36,108 bases of DNA from Nocardia amamiensis NBRC 102102 (GCF_001612745.1 NZ_BDBA01000131.1:1-36108); one strand, 5' to 3'; numbered from the stretch's first letter, positions 16,500 to 25,159 are shown. The notes: generated by a model not told the origin, from the letters alone. Program-made: numbers and translations.

Positions 16500-17648
16500 C
16501 TACGCTGGGTACATGTCGCGGAACGCTTCCCGCACGGTGGCAGCGTCCGCTCCGTCACGGTCCTCGATGCCGGCGACCACTTCGGTGACCCGCCAGTAGT
16601 TGGATGGGACCAGTCGGCCGGACGTGACGGCCGTCAGGGCGACGTGCGCGGCCTCGTCCGGCTTGCCTGCGGCAACCAGCGCCAGGCCCAAATCCAGGTT
16701 GGCCGAAGCGATCCGGCGCGGCCGGACCGACGCAGCGCCGGCGAGGTCGGCAAGAACGTGCCGGGCGTATGTCTCGGCGGCCGGATCGCCGAGCCATGCC
16801 AGCGTCGTCGCTACGTAAGCGTCGGATTTCGCGGGGTCGTAGCGAAAGTGGTGCTCTGGCCGGTCGGGTACGTGCAACCCGGATACCAGCCTGGCGACCC
16901 TGCGCAGTGCGCCATACGTGCCCTTGCTGTCGCCGAGCCGTGCCAGCGCGCGGCCCTCTTGCGCGGTTGCCTGTATGAACGCCGAACTGTCCGCCGGGGC
17001 AATGGCTTGCGCTGCGCGCGACAGCTCGGCCGCCGCCGCGAAATCCCCGTCTGTCAGTCGTTGCCACGCTCGTGTTTCCAAGCACCACGCGGCGATCTCC
17101 GCGTGCTCCGCTTCGGCCGCGACTTCCCAAGCCAGGTGCCCGCGCGCCGCCGCCGCAGACCGCTCGCCCAGGTCGATATGGCATGTGCTCGCCAGCAGCG
17201 ACAGCCAACCGACCACGACGAGTAGCCGTCGATGCTCGGCCAAGGTCTTCTTGCCGTCCATCAGGCGCGCGACATAACCGAGATGCTGCCGGACCTGTGC
17301 GAGAAGCTGCCCCGGCGGAGTCGTCGGATATGCCGCCGCCAAGTCGTCGATCGCCGATTCCAGCGGGTCGAGTGTGTCGCCGCCCACATCGGACGTAGCG
17401 ACGCGCCGAAGCCATTCCGCCGCAGCCTGCTCGCCGTCTGTGGACTCGTCGGACATCACCGAGCCACGCCCGGGCACCTCCTCGTAGGCGCGGACGTGCC
17501 CGGGTCCGATCCGACGCTGTTCTGTCTCCAACATGCCCAACAGTGCTTTGCTGTAGTGGGTGCGCGCCGACAGCGCCGACAGGCTCAGTCCAGCTGCCTC
17601 GCGGGCAGCCCGCAGCCTGGCACCGGTGATGGTGGCGTCGGGCTCCAC
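16500..17648 (-). CDS. XRE-family regulator with helical-repeat C-terminus
   Basis: This is a 382-residue protein. Residues about 8-60 are a Cro/XRE helix-turn-helix (GARLRAAREAAGLSLSALSA, THYSKALLGMLETEQRR). After a low-complexity acidic linker (SVMSDESTDGEQAAAEWL), residues about 90-382 are all-helical with TPR-like pairs (RGHLAWEVAAEAEHAEIAAW, DFAAAAELSRAAQAI, ARLGDSKGTYGALRRVARL, LDLGLALVAAGKPDEAAHVA). This layout, HTH plus TPR-like sensor, is widespread in Streptomyces and Nocardia. The HTH is nearly the same as that of the regulator at 25942. The start is GTG 17648. Four 10-bp tandem repeats lie 28 bp upstream and are the likely operator. Divergent from a winged-helix/aldo-keto reductase pair. 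Confidence 0.85.
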   Translation of the reverse strand: MEPDATITGARLRAAREAAGLSLSALSARTHYSKALLGMLETEQRRIGPGHVRAYEEVPGRGSVMSDESTDGEQAAAEWLRRVATSDVGGDTLDPLESAIDDLAAAYPTTPPGQLLAQVRQHLGYVARLMDGKKTLAEHRRLLVVVGWLSLLASTCHIDLGERSAAAARGHLAWEVAAEAEHAEIAAWCLETRAWQRLTDGDFAAAAELSRAAQAIAPADSSAFIQATAQEGRALARLGDSKGTYGALRRVARLVSGLHVPDRPEHHFRYDPAKSDAYVATTLAWLGDPAAETYARHVLADLAGAASVRPRRIASANLDLGLALVAAGKPDEAAHVALTAVTSGRLVPSNYWRVTEVVAGIEDRDGADAATVREAFRDMYPA

Positions 17649-17676
17649 AACTCCAGCCTAATGAGGCTTGCCGGGC

Positions 17677-17716
17677 TTGTAGACGCATGTAAACGCTTGT
17701 AGACGGGTGTAGACGG
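17677..17716. repeat. Four tandem 10-bp direct repeats (operator or iteron array)
   Basis: TTGTAGACGC, ATGTAAACGC, TTGTAGACGG and GTGTAGACGG follow each other with an exact 10-bp period; the core is TGTAGACG. One unit per helical turn places all copies on one face of the DNA. The array lies just upstream of the XRE regulator in the divergent gap, as expected for a cooperative regulator site. Confidence 0.8.
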
Positions 17717-17868
17717 CGAGTTCATCTGCACGACATCATGTCCGTTTAACGTTGTTCCACCCCGCCGCCGGGTTGATGCCGGCGTATCGGCACGGCCGGA
17801 CACGAGCCCCGCCACGCCGTTCGTCCCCGGCGGCGGGTGTATCAACGACGATTCGGCAGGGGGAAGCG

Positions 17869-18144
17869 ATGGATACCAGCACGGTGGCGGAAACGGCGGT
17901 GCTCGCGGTACTCGCGCCGGGCGGCATGTTGACCGCCGAACAGATCACCCGATACGCGCAACTGATCGAGTGGAACGCCCGCCGGGCCATCGGCCGACTC
18001 GAATCGCGGGGCCTCATCATGGCGACACCGTACGAGGCGCGCTGGTCGATCACTCCGCGCGGCGTGGCAGTGGCGCGAGCCACCAGTACCAGCCCTGACA
18101 CGGCCTGCCTGTGGGCGACTGTGCGCCGCAGACTGCTCTCATGA
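17869..18144 (+). CDS. Small winged-helix DNA-binding protein
   Basis: This is a 91-residue protein behind GCAGGGGGAAGCG. The pattern is helix (VAETAVLAVLAPGG), helix (LTAEQITRYAQLI), recognition helix (WNARRAIGRLESRGLI), then a wing (ATPYEARWSITPRGVAVAR): a MarR/PadR-like winged helix with the typical WxITPxG wing end. No ligand domain is present. Its stop overlaps the aldo-keto reductase start (ATGA), so the two are translationally coupled and it may regulate that enzyme. Function otherwise unknown; could also respond to the XRE regulator across the divergent gap. Confidence 0.75.
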   Translation: MDTSTVAETAVLAVLAPGGMLTAEQITRYAQLIEWNARRAIGRLESRGLIMATPYEARWSITPRGVAVARATSTSPDTACLWATVRRRLLS

Positions 18145-19151
18145 TGCGATACCGACTGTTCGGCCGAACCGGTCTGCGTGTGTCCGAGCTCGTGCTGGGC
18201 ACCATGGTGATCAACGATGTCGACGAATACCGGCGGATTCTGCACGTTTTCGCCGATGCCGGAGGCAACTTCATCGACACCGCCTCGGCCTACGGTGCGA
18301 GCGAGGAGATGCTCGGCACGGTGCTCGACCGCCGCGACCGGTTCGTCATCGGCACCAAGTACACCCTGACCCGCGACGCGAGCGACCCGAACGCCTCGGG
18401 TAATCACCGCAAGAACCTGATCCGCTCGCTCGAGCAGAGCCTGCGACGGCTGCGCACCGACTACATCGACGTGTACTGGTTGCACGTATGGGACCGGCAC
18501 ACCCCGATCGAGGAGACATTGCGCGCGCTCGACGACGTGGTACGCACCGGCAAGGCGCTCTACATCGGCATCTCCGACGCACCCGCATGGGTCGTCGCCC
18601 AGGCGAACACCCTCGCCCAGTGCCGAGAGCGGACACCGTTCGCGGGCCTGCAGGTGCCCTACAACCTGCTGAAACGCGATGTCGAACGAGAACTGCTGCC
18701 GATGGCCGAGTCGTTCGGCATGAGCGTCACAACCTGGTCACCCCTTGCCCGCGGAATTCTTTCCGGCGCCGCGGGGCAACGGACGACCCCAGCCCAGCAC
18801 ACCGAACGGGAACGCGCCGCAGCCGCGGCCGTCGATACCGTGGCGGCCGAACTCGGCGTGCCGCAGGCACATGTGGCTATCGCGTGGACCCGGCACCGGT
18901 CGCCTGCCGTGCTGCCGATCATCGGCGTCAGCACCGCCGCCCAGCTCACGGAGAATCTCGGTGCCACCAGCGTGACGCTGCCGGAGGACGCGGTCAGCAC
19001 ACTCGAGGCGGCAGTCCCGTTCGAACTCGGTTTCCCCGGCGACTTCATCGCCGAATGCGACCGATCGCAATACGTTTACGGCGACACTGTGGATCGCGTC
19101 GACGCCCGCCGGCCTCGTCCGAATGCCGCGTATACGGAGACGCACGCGTAA
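18141..19151 (+). CDS. Aldo/keto reductase
   Basis: This is a 336-residue TIM-barrel oxidoreductase. ATG 18141 overlaps the previous stop (TCATGATG); a second ATG is at 18144. Seen: RYRLFGRTGLRVSELVLGTM at the N-terminus, catalytic Asp and Tyr in FIDTASAYGASEEMLG (residues about 47-62), Lys in VIGTKYTL, RSLEQSLRRLRTDYIDVYWL (signature), and NADP phosphate-binding features in the WTRHRSPAVLPIIGVSTAAQ region. It reduces aldehydes or ketones with NADPH; physiological substrate unknown. Operon partner of the winged-helix protein. Confidence 0.93.
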   Translation: MMRYRLFGRTGLRVSELVLGTMVINDVDEYRRILHVFADAGGNFIDTASAYGASEEMLGTVLDRRDRFVIGTKYTLTRDASDPNASGNHRKNLIRSLEQSLRRLRTDYIDVYWLHVWDRHTPIEETLRALDDVVRTGKALYIGISDAPAWVVAQANTLAQCRERTPFAGLQVPYNLLKRDVERELLPMAESFGMSVTTWSPLARGILSGAAGQRTTPAQHTERERAAAAAVDTVAAELGVPQAHVAIAWTRHRSPAVLPIIGVSTAAQLTENLGATSVTLPEDAVSTLEAAVPFELGFPGDFIAECDRSQYVYGDTVDRVDARRPRPNAAYTETHA

Positions 19152-19364
19152 GAGTCAGGTCGCGCTGGAACTCCGCCGAGTCGGACGATGACACGAGCTG
19201 TGCCGACGGTTCGGCCCGATCACCAGATTCTGGACTCGTGTCCGTCGATGGGGCATTGTCGCCCGGCAACCATGGGATCAAGTTACGTCGGGCCACTTCT
19301 CCGAGGAGACAGACGCGCCGCCGACTCGCGCGGTGCGGGCGATCGGTTGCCCTTCGAATTGCTC

Positions 19365-19392
19365 GGCGGCATACGCGGCTGCGTATGCCGCC
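19365..19392. promoter_or_regulatory. 12-bp perfect inverted repeat in the 305-bp gap before the CPBP gene
   Basis: GGCGGCATACGC (19365-19376), GGCT, then GCGTATGCCGCC (19381-19392). It lies 213 bp after the reductase stop and 64 bp before the CPBP start. It may be a terminator stem or a regulator site. The rest of the gap 19152-19456 shows no gene I can support; an in-frame stretch ending at 19460 lacks motifs. Confidence 0.45.
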
Positions 19393-19456
19393 CTACCCCG
19401 GCCGGATGGACCATTGACGCCCTGCACACTCCCGATCCGGAAAATATGGTGTGGTC

Positions 19457-20128
19457 ATGAGGATTCGACCGTGGCGGCGGGTGTATCTGGGTGCCGAGTA
19501 TGCGGCACTGTTCTTCGGTGGAACGACGGTGTACAACACGGTGATGCGGGGGAAGCCCCCGATCCCGGCACTACTGGCGTTGGCCTCGGGTGCCGCCGTC
19601 TACCTGCGGCGCTCATCCACCTTCGACCGTGCTGCTCTGTGGCGTACCGGGGCGTTCGGCGCACAGGCACGATCGATGGCAGCGTTGGCGGGATCGAGCG
19701 CGTTGGCGCTCAGCGCGGTGGTCGCGGTGTTGCGGCGGGAGGATCTGTTCGACCTGCCGCGGCGCAATCCGTGGCTGTGGCTCGCGGTGATGGTGCTGTA
19801 TCCCGCGCTGAGCGTGTACCCACAGGAGTTGATCTTCCGCTCCTTCCTCTTTCATCGGTACGCGCCGGTGTTCGGTGACGGTCTCGGGATGGTGGCAGCC
19901 AGCGCGGCCGCGTTCGGCTATGTGCACATCATCTTCGGCAGCTGGTTCTCGGTCGTCGCGAGTGGTGTCGGCGGCTGGATCTTCGCGACACGATATTTGC
20001 AGACACGCTCGCTGTTCACCGTTTCCGTCGAGCATTCGCTGTACGGGATGCTCATTTTCACCGTCGGCTTGGGCCGGTACTTCTATCACGGTGCGGCTCC
20101 GTCGTCGCGGATCCAGCTGAGTGCCTGA
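19457..20128 (+). CDS. CPBP family intramembrane protease-like protein
   Basis: This is a 223-residue membrane protein of about six segments. The CPBP (Abi/CAAX) motif 1 normally reads EExxxR; here it is YPQELIFRSFLFHRY (residues about 118-132), with Gln in place of the first Glu. Motif 2 is FGYVHIIFGSW and a third conserved His lies in VSVEHSLYG. The altered motif is seen in a subset of bacterial members and activity is uncertain. TATGGT ends 6 bases before ATG 19457 and no ribosome site is visible, suggesting a leaderless mRNA. Role unknown: CPBP proteins process prenylated or bacteriocin-related peptides. Confidence 0.82.
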   Translation: MRIRPWRRVYLGAEYAALFFGGTTVYNTVMRGKPPIPALLALASGAAVYLRRSSTFDRAALWRTGAFGAQARSMAALAGSSALALSAVVAVLRREDLFDLPRRNPWLWLAVMVLYPALSVYPQELIFRSFLFHRYAPVFGDGLGMVAASAAAFGYVHIIFGSWFSVVASGVGGWIFATRYLQTRSLFTVSVEHSLYGMLIFTVGLGRYFYHGAAPSSRIQLSA

Positions 20129-20275
20129 AATCGCGTGACGAAGGTGCCCGGCATGGCTTGGTCGGCGCGCTCGTCGCGTCGCCCGCGCGGGATGGCTCGA
20201 GGTCGCGGCCGATTCGAGATCGTTCGCGTGCCCGGCGTTCATTTCGCATTCAGCCCTACCAGCTAATCGTGGAAT

Positions 20276-21565
20276 GTGACCGCACCGCGCAGCAGCACCA
20301 CACCGCGGGACTGGAACGTCGACGTTGTCCGGGCGTTCGCCCTCGGTGTGGTCGTGGTCGTGCATTGGATCTCGGTGCGAGTCACCGGCGCCGGGGGCGT
20401 CGTCCGGGGTGATCTGGCCCTGCACGGCAGGCCGATCTGGGCCTCGAGCTGGGCGCTGCAGGTGATGCCGCTGTTCTTTCTCGCCGGCGGCTTCGCCAAC
20501 ACCCTCGTCATCGATCGATGGCGTGCCCAGGGCACGAGCTATGGCGCGTATCTCGGGCCCCGAGCCCGGAGGCTGACCCTGCCGATGATCCCACTGATCG
20601 CGGTACTCGCACCACTGGAGTGGCTACTGCGTGCCCACTCCGATGCAATGGCGCGGACGGCGGCGCATGTGGTGGCGAGCCCGCTGTGGTTTCTCGCCGT
20701 GTACCTGATCGCGGTGACGATAGCGCCTTTGGCGGTTCAGGTGCACGACCGATCGGCCTGGGTTCTGCCCATCGGCTTGCTCGGAGGGTCACTGACGATC
20801 GATGCGCTGCGGTTCACGGGTTCGGGTTACGCCGAATGGAATCTGCTGTTGGTCTGGTTGTTCTGTCATCAACTCGGCGTGCTGCACGCTCGCCGGACAT
20901 TGCAACCGGTGCCGAATGCCGGACTGCTCGCGATCATCGCACTCGGTATCGGCGCACTCGTGGCAATGGTGCTGGCCGGACCGTATCCGCCGACCATGTA
21001 CGGAGTAGCCGACGCCGCCGTATCGAATTTGGCTCCGCCGACAACCGCTATCTCGATTCTCGCCGTGATCCAATTGGCGATATTCACCCTCACCGATCGA
21101 CGGATGCGAGCCTGGGAGCCACACGGAAGCACACGTCGGGTCATCGACTACGTGTCCGCCCGCCTCATGACCATCTATCTCTGGCACATACCGGTCTTCG
21201 CGGCGATCACCGGCGCCGCCCTTTCGGCGCCCGCGCTGCTGCTGCCGCGCGATCCGCAAACCTGGTGGCTGACGCGACCACTATGGATCCTCGGCTGCGG
21301 CATCGCGCTCCTCGGCGTCGTCCGGTTGATGACGTATTGGGACCTGTTCTGCGCCGGATATGCCGCCCGGACCACGTCCACAGCCGCCCTCACCGGTGCA
21401 GTGGTCGCGGCCGCCAGCGTGTACCTCATCTGGCGCCACGGCCTATCTCCAAGAGGTGCAACGGGTTTCGCGATCGTCGGCGTCGTTGTGGCGGCCGCGC
21501 TGCTCAGCACGACCCGTACAGTGGCCTCCCGTACCGGGCTCCTCCACCGCAGCGCCTCAGCCTGA
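20276..21565 (+). CDS. Acyltransferase family membrane protein
   Basis: This is a 429-residue protein with about ten membrane segments of the acyltransferase 3 type. It opens DWNVDVVRAFALGVVVVVHW, the R-x10-H signature of the family. Further conserved elements are MPLFFLAGGFANTLVIDRWR and the late SARLMTIYLWHIPVF. Such proteins O-acylate sugars, peptidoglycan, lipids or antibiotics at the membrane, taking acyl groups from CoA. GTG 20276 has a near -10 match (TAATCG) 6 bases upstream and no ribosome site, so a leaderless start is possible. Isolated; converges on the lipase gene. Confidence 0.88.
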   Translation: MTAPRSSTTPRDWNVDVVRAFALGVVVVVHWISVRVTGAGGVVRGDLALHGRPIWASSWALQVMPLFFLAGGFANTLVIDRWRAQGTSYGAYLGPRARRLTLPMIPLIAVLAPLEWLLRAHSDAMARTAAHVVASPLWFLAVYLIAVTIAPLAVQVHDRSAWVLPIGLLGGSLTIDALRFTGSGYAEWNLLLVWLFCHQLGVLHARRTLQPVPNAGLLAIIALGIGALVAMVLAGPYPPTMYGVADAAVSNLAPPTTAISILAVIQLAIFTLTDRRMRAWEPHGSTRRVIDYVSARLMTIYLWHIPVFAAITGAALSAPALLLPRDPQTWWLTRPLWILGCGIALLGVVRLMTYWDLFCAGYAARTTSTAALTGAVVAAASVYLIWRHGLSPRGATGFAIVGVVVAAALLSTTRTVASRTGLLHRSASA

Positions 21566-21620
21566 GCGCAACGCGCTTCGTTTCTCGTCCCGGGCGCAGA
21601 GTCAGCGTCCCCGTGATCCC

Positions 21621-22856
21621 TCAGCAGGCGACGGGCGCAGGCTCTCCACGAACCCGGCCCTCGAGCCACCCCAGTACCGTGGGCGCGCCCATCAGCGCCG
21701 CGGACAGATGCTCCATCCCGGGCACTTGCAGTGTCTGCAACCGCACCCCGGCCGCGCACCAGCGGTGGTTGGTGTTGTCGATGGCGGCGACCGGAATCAG
21801 CGGGTCGTCCGGCGAATGCCATTCGAAGATCGGTGTTTCCGGCACGCCGCCGTAGAGCTCCAGACTGTTCTCCTGCACCACCGCCCTGGCCTCGCTCCGC
21901 TCGAAGATCGAGGTGGTGGTGACGTACTCCCGAGCGCTGCCGCCTGCGCCGAGGGCAAGGATGTCATTGGTGCAGCTATTTGCCATGGCGTCACGGACCT
22001 CGAGACCGCGCTCGTTGAGATACGCGCTGGTCTGCACCCGGTCCGGGTACTCCCGCTCCAGGCCGATCGCCGCCGCCATGGCCAGGCCGAAGGCCGGGTG
22101 CGGCTCCAGGCCCAGGCCCTCCGCCATCGTCAGCAGGTTCATCGGGGCGCCGCCGATGGCCGCGCCCGCGAGCCGCAGATCGGGGGCGTACGAGGGCTGC
22201 AGCGCAGCCGCCCACGCGGTGGCCATGCCGCCGCCGGAGTAGCCGGTCATCACCGCTGGGCTCTGCTGCACACCGAGTGCGGGCAGCTGTTTCACCGCAC
22301 GGATGCCGTCCAACGTGATCTGGCCCCCCAAACGCGCGGCTCCGAAGGCGAACCGCGGTCCGAGATGATCCGGCATCGCGATACTCCAGCCCTGCAGCAG
22401 CAGCACGTTCAAAATCGGCGCCGTCGTATTCAGATTCGTATCGCCGGCGTAGAGCAGGTGCGATACCGCGCAGTCGGCGCCGAGCGCATTGATGAAGTGC
22501 TGATACGACAGCAGCGGCCCGTTGGGCGGATGGTTGACGGGCGTCAGGACCGTGGTCGTCGCCGCGATCGGCCCGCCATGCGAGTCGGTGGACCGGAATT
22601 CGACCAGCGTGACTGTCGCGCCGGGAAAGAGGGCCAGCGGCGGCAGTGGCCGCACGTCGAGCACATCACCGGGCTGGCGCGCCGCCAGATCCGCGGGGGC
22701 GGCGTAGAACGGGTCCGGATCGGGCCGCGGATACACCGGCTCGGCGGTTGCCGTCACCGCCAGCAGCAGTCCGGCTGCCACACCGGCGAGCGAACCGAGG
22801 ACTCTGCGTGAACCGCTACGCCAGCTGCTTTGGGAACGAAGAAACAGACGAGTCAC
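21621..22856 (-). CDS. Secreted lipase, LIP family
   Basis: This is a 411-residue alpha/beta hydrolase. GTG 22856 is chosen because GGAGG lies 8 bases before it; an in-frame GTG at 22871 overlaps that site. A signal peptide covers residues about 1-40 (RRVLGSLAGVAAGLLLAVTA, cut near TATA-EP). The nucleophile elbow is GYSGGG. The probable catalytic Asp is in WHSPDDPLIPV and the His in PGMEHLSAALMG. These are features of the secretory lipase family (fungal LIP and actinobacterial triacylglycerol lipases). Several Cys (ADCAVS, NSCTND, RWCAAG, and the last residue) could form disulfides. It hydrolyses lipid esters outside the cytoplasm. Single gene. Confidence 0.92.
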   Translation of the reverse strand: MTRLFLRSQSSWRSGSRRVLGSLAGVAAGLLLAVTATAEPVYPRPDPDPFYAAPADLAARQPGDVLDVRPLPPLALFPGATVTLVEFRSTDSHGGPIAATTTVLTPVNHPPNGPLLSYQHFINALGADCAVSHLLYAGDTNLNTTAPILNVLLLQGWSIAMPDHLGPRFAFGAARLGGQITLDGIRAVKQLPALGVQQSPAVMTGYSGGGMATAWAAALQPSYAPDLRLAGAAIGGAPMNLLTMAEGLGLEPHPAFGLAMAAAIGLEREYPDRVQTSAYLNERGLEVRDAMANSCTNDILALGAGGSAREYVTTTSIFERSEARAVVQENSLELYGGVPETPIFEWHSPDDPLIPVAAIDNTNHRWCAAGVRLQTLQVPGMEHLSAALMGAPTVLGWLEGRVRGEPAPVAC

Positions 22857-22933
22857 GACCTTTACCTCCACGGGTAGTTCGCGCCGTTCGTCGATCAGCG
22901 GGCCCGCCTTCTAGAGCCAGCGTCAGCAAACTA

Positions 22934-23206
22934 TCAGCAACACGCCGGGGCGGGAGTCCAATGTGCCCGAAATGAAACCGTCCTGCGACATTCCTTCATA
23001 GCGGGCGCGGTGTCCGGGTTCGGCGGCCGACAGAACCCGCTCAGCAGCTCGAGGCGGTCTCCTGCTCCACCCGCGACCGCTTCTCGGGATTGCGTGTACC
23101 CCAGATCGAACACTTTCCGCAGCGCGGACACCGCCCGCTCGGTCGGCGCGAGGATCTCCAGCAGCATCGCGATCGAGATAATGTCGGCCGTCTCGGACGT
23201 CCTCTG
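22934..23206 (-). pseudogene. Remnant of an ECF sigma factor (SigJ/ECF41-like), sigma-4 region
   Basis: The minus-strand frame reads TSETADIISIAMLLEILAPT, then ERAVSALRKVFDLGYTQSREAVA. This matches the linker and start of sigma region 4 in SigJ-like ECF factors (ETADxVSxALLVVLExLSPxERAVFVLREVFDxxYxEIAxAV). The matching frame is closed upstream by TGA (23207-23209) and the match fades after REAVA into unrelated sequence, so region 2 and most of the second helix-turn-helix are lost. The ATG at 23167 lies in mid-domain and lacks a ribosome site. The rest of the 22857-23315 gap holds nothing else I can name. Confidence 0.55.
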
Positions 23207-23315
23207 TCATTACCGATATCGGTGCCCTGCCGGTGAGCGTGCCCGGGGCTGCACTAGAAAACGCAAAGTGCCGGGGCTGATCCAACGATCAGCCCCGGCG
23301 ACAGATTGCTCTGCC

Positions 23316-23510
23316 CTACCTTCCGTTGTCGACGTACCACCTGCCGCTGATGAGCCTGCAGTAGTGGCCATCCCACGAGGCCGCAGCGACCTTTTCGCAG
23401 GCTTGGAGCGATGGATACGGCCCTGATGTCGGCACAGCGTTCGCCGTAGCGGTCATGCCGAAGGTCGCACCAACCAGTACCGCAGTGGCACAGACAAGTT
23501 TGTAGAACAT
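23316..23510 (-). CDS. Small secreted protein with one Cys pair
   Basis: This is a 64-residue protein. ATG 23510 follows GGGAGGGGAA. Residues 1-25 are a signal peptide (FYKLVCATAVLVGATF, cleavage after ANA). The mature part of about 39 residues has two Cys (LQACEK and HYCRLI), likely one disulfide, and aromatic-rich ends (GPYPSLQAC, SGRWYVDNGR). Similar tiny secreted proteins of unknown role are common in Nocardia and mycobacteria. Isolated, minus strand. Confidence 0.8.
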   Translation of the reverse strand: MFYKLVCATAVLVGATFGMTATANAVPTSGPYPSLQACEKVAAASWDGHYCRLISGRWYVDNGR

Positions 23511-23811
23511 TTCCCCTCCCAAGGATCCAGCCGATCCGGCTTCCGATGTTGATCTTAGGAGCGCGAAAGAATCTCCGCAATGGGATCACATCTGTGATGC
23601 TCACACCAAAACCTCTGCAGGGCCTCTGATTTCACCGACCCCCCACTATCTCTCACTGCTACGCAGAGCAGTCCGCTGGTCGGAGCCACCAATGGAAACG
23701 ATGCCGGCGCCTAGCCTGAATTCAGGGCACGTCTGCGAAAGCTGCAGAAGCTCAACGCAGTCGAGACCGGGTTCGCGAAGTCGGCAACCGTCTTCGGAAT
23801 CTGGGCGATGG

Positions 23812-24690
23812 TCAAGCACCACGCGATTCGGCGACCCGGCGCATCCAGTAGCGAAACCAGTTGTGTCCGAACGGAATGTACACGCGTACCGGCACACCGC
23901 GAGCAACGAGATGGTTCAAAATCTCCGGCCGCACCCCGAGCAGCTGTTCCACCGGCACCGGCCCGAGCGCGGTCAGCAGTGCCTCCCGAAGGACTCCGTC
24001 ATGGGTCGCCAGTGCGAACGGCGCGTGCGCTTCCCCGAGCCGATGCGCCAAGCGCATGAAGGCGATGTCGGTCCGCTCGCCGTAGGGCAAGGCTCGATCG
24101 GGCGAGTCGAGGTAGGCGCCCTTGACCAGCCGGATGTGGACACCGGCCGCGAGGAGACGCTCCATGTCCTCGGGCGTCCGATGCAGATTGGCCTGTACGG
24201 TGGCACCGAGGCGGTCCGCCATACCTCGTTCGGCTACGTCGAGCACACACTTCAGCGCCACGTCCGCACGCGCGTCGTCCTCAGCGCCGACCTGGATACG
24301 CCGACCCTCAGGCAACGCCTGCGCGATCGCCGCGAGACGGTCGGCACAGCCCCCCGGGTCGACATCGAGGCCGAGATGGGACAGATCAACTGCCAGCCAT
24401 GTGTCCTGCGGGAGTCCGGCAAGGTCGTCGGCCAACCGCAGATAGTCATCGGTAACCCGCTGCGCGACAAGGGTATCGCCGACCAGTTCACCGAACTGAT
24501 CGATACTGGCGGCCACACCACGCGCATGGAGTTCCCCGGCCACCCGGACCGCGTCGGCCGCCGCAGTCCCCGGGATATACCGCGACGCCGCTCGCCAAGC
24601 CAGATCCTCACCTCGCGGCACAGCCCGAACAACCTGCTCCACAACATCACTCGTAGCCAGCCGGAACAAGATCGCGCGATCAATCGACAT
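23812..24690 (-). CDS. Proline dehydrogenase family protein
   Basis: This is a 292-residue flavin-dependent TIM barrel. It starts MSIDRAILFRLATSDVVEQV. Seen: ASRYIPG near 45, LSHLGLDVDPGGCADRL, LGATVQANLHRTPEDMERL, VHIRLVKGAYLDSPDRAL (PRODH core), ATHDGVLREALLTAL, and VRVYIPFGHNWFRYWMRRVAE (family signature RVYxPYG...YxMRRLAE). It oxidises L-proline to pyrroline-5-carboxylate with FAD. No P5C dehydrogenase gene is adjacent, unlike usual PutA-type or paired loci, so the substrate could be another cyclic imino acid. The start has no clear ribosome site. It lies 119 bp behind three small genes on the same strand. Confidence 0.88.
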   Translation of the reverse strand: MSIDRAILFRLATSDVVEQVVRAVPRGEDLAWRAASRYIPGTAAADAVRVAGELHARGVAASIDQFGELVGDTLVAQRVTDDYLRLADDLAGLPQDTWLAVDLSHLGLDVDPGGCADRLAAIAQALPEGRRIQVGAEDDARADVALKCVLDVAERGMADRLGATVQANLHRTPEDMERLLAAGVHIRLVKGAYLDSPDRALPYGERTDIAFMRLAHRLGEAHAPFALATHDGVLREALLTALGPVPVEQLLGVRPEILNHLVARGVPVRVYIPFGHNWFRYWMRRVAESRGA

Positions 24691-24809
24691 GATCACATCA
24701 TTCCAGCCCGTCGACGGCCAACGGTTGTCCAGACCCGCCTCGTCACTCCCACCCGCAAGTTGCGCCAGCTTCCCGCTGGACAGCAGCATCGAACCGCACT
24801 ACCGCGCCA

Positions 24810-25016
24810 TCATCGCTCGAGGTACAGCCGCTCGTTCGGTAGCCTGGGCCAGCCGTCAGCATCGGGGAGCACTTCGACCGCGTCGACGTAGTGACGTTCC
24901 CGATGCTCTTGAACGAACACCAATGCGGCAGTGAGGCAAGCCGCGAAATCAAGCCGTACGCCATGCAGGAACACCGACAGATGCACGTCCGGATCGTTCG
25001 GGAGTGGCGAAGTCAT
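24810..25016 (-). CDS. Uncharacterised small protein, third of a three-gene run
   Basis: This is a 68-residue protein. GGAGAGAAGCACG precedes ATG 25016, which overlaps the previous stop by ATGA. Text: PNDPDVHLSVFLHGVRLDFA, then ACLTAALVFVQEHRERHYVDAVEVLPDADGW with a tail RLPNERLYLER. Predicted as a short alpha/beta protein, cytoplasmic, no Cys pair, no signal. I do not recognise a family. The tight overlap and ribosome site indicate a genuine cotranslated gene. Confidence 0.65.
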   Translation of the reverse strand: MTSPLPNDPDVHLSVFLHGVRLDFAACLTAALVFVQEHRERHYVDAVEVLPDADGWPRLPNERLYLER

Positions 25017-25159
25017 CGTGCTTCTCTCCGGTCATCGACCACGCGGAAGCCGACCCACGGGCAGACACCGCCGATATTGCGTTCGTGGTCGCTGATCGTG
25101 CCGTCGACCAACGGGACCAGGTGTAAGCAATGCATGTGGTCGGGGCACCGGACGTGCAT
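25013..25159 (-). CDS. Uncharacterised small Cys/His-rich protein, second of a three-gene run
   Basis: The coding frame ends at 25013 in a 4-base overlap with the next gene. The plausible part is 48 residues from ATG 25159: MHVRCPDHMHCLHLVPLVDG, then TISDHERNIGGVCPWVGFRV. The frame continues upstream to GTG 25276 (87 residues) and would then overlap the first gene by 43 bases; GTG 25162 is also possible. Three Cys and four His in the first 36 residues suggest a metal site (inference). Start and function uncertain. Confidence 0.55.
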   Translation of the reverse strand: MHVRCPDHMHCLHLVPLVDGTISDHERNIGGVCPWVGFRVVDDRREAR

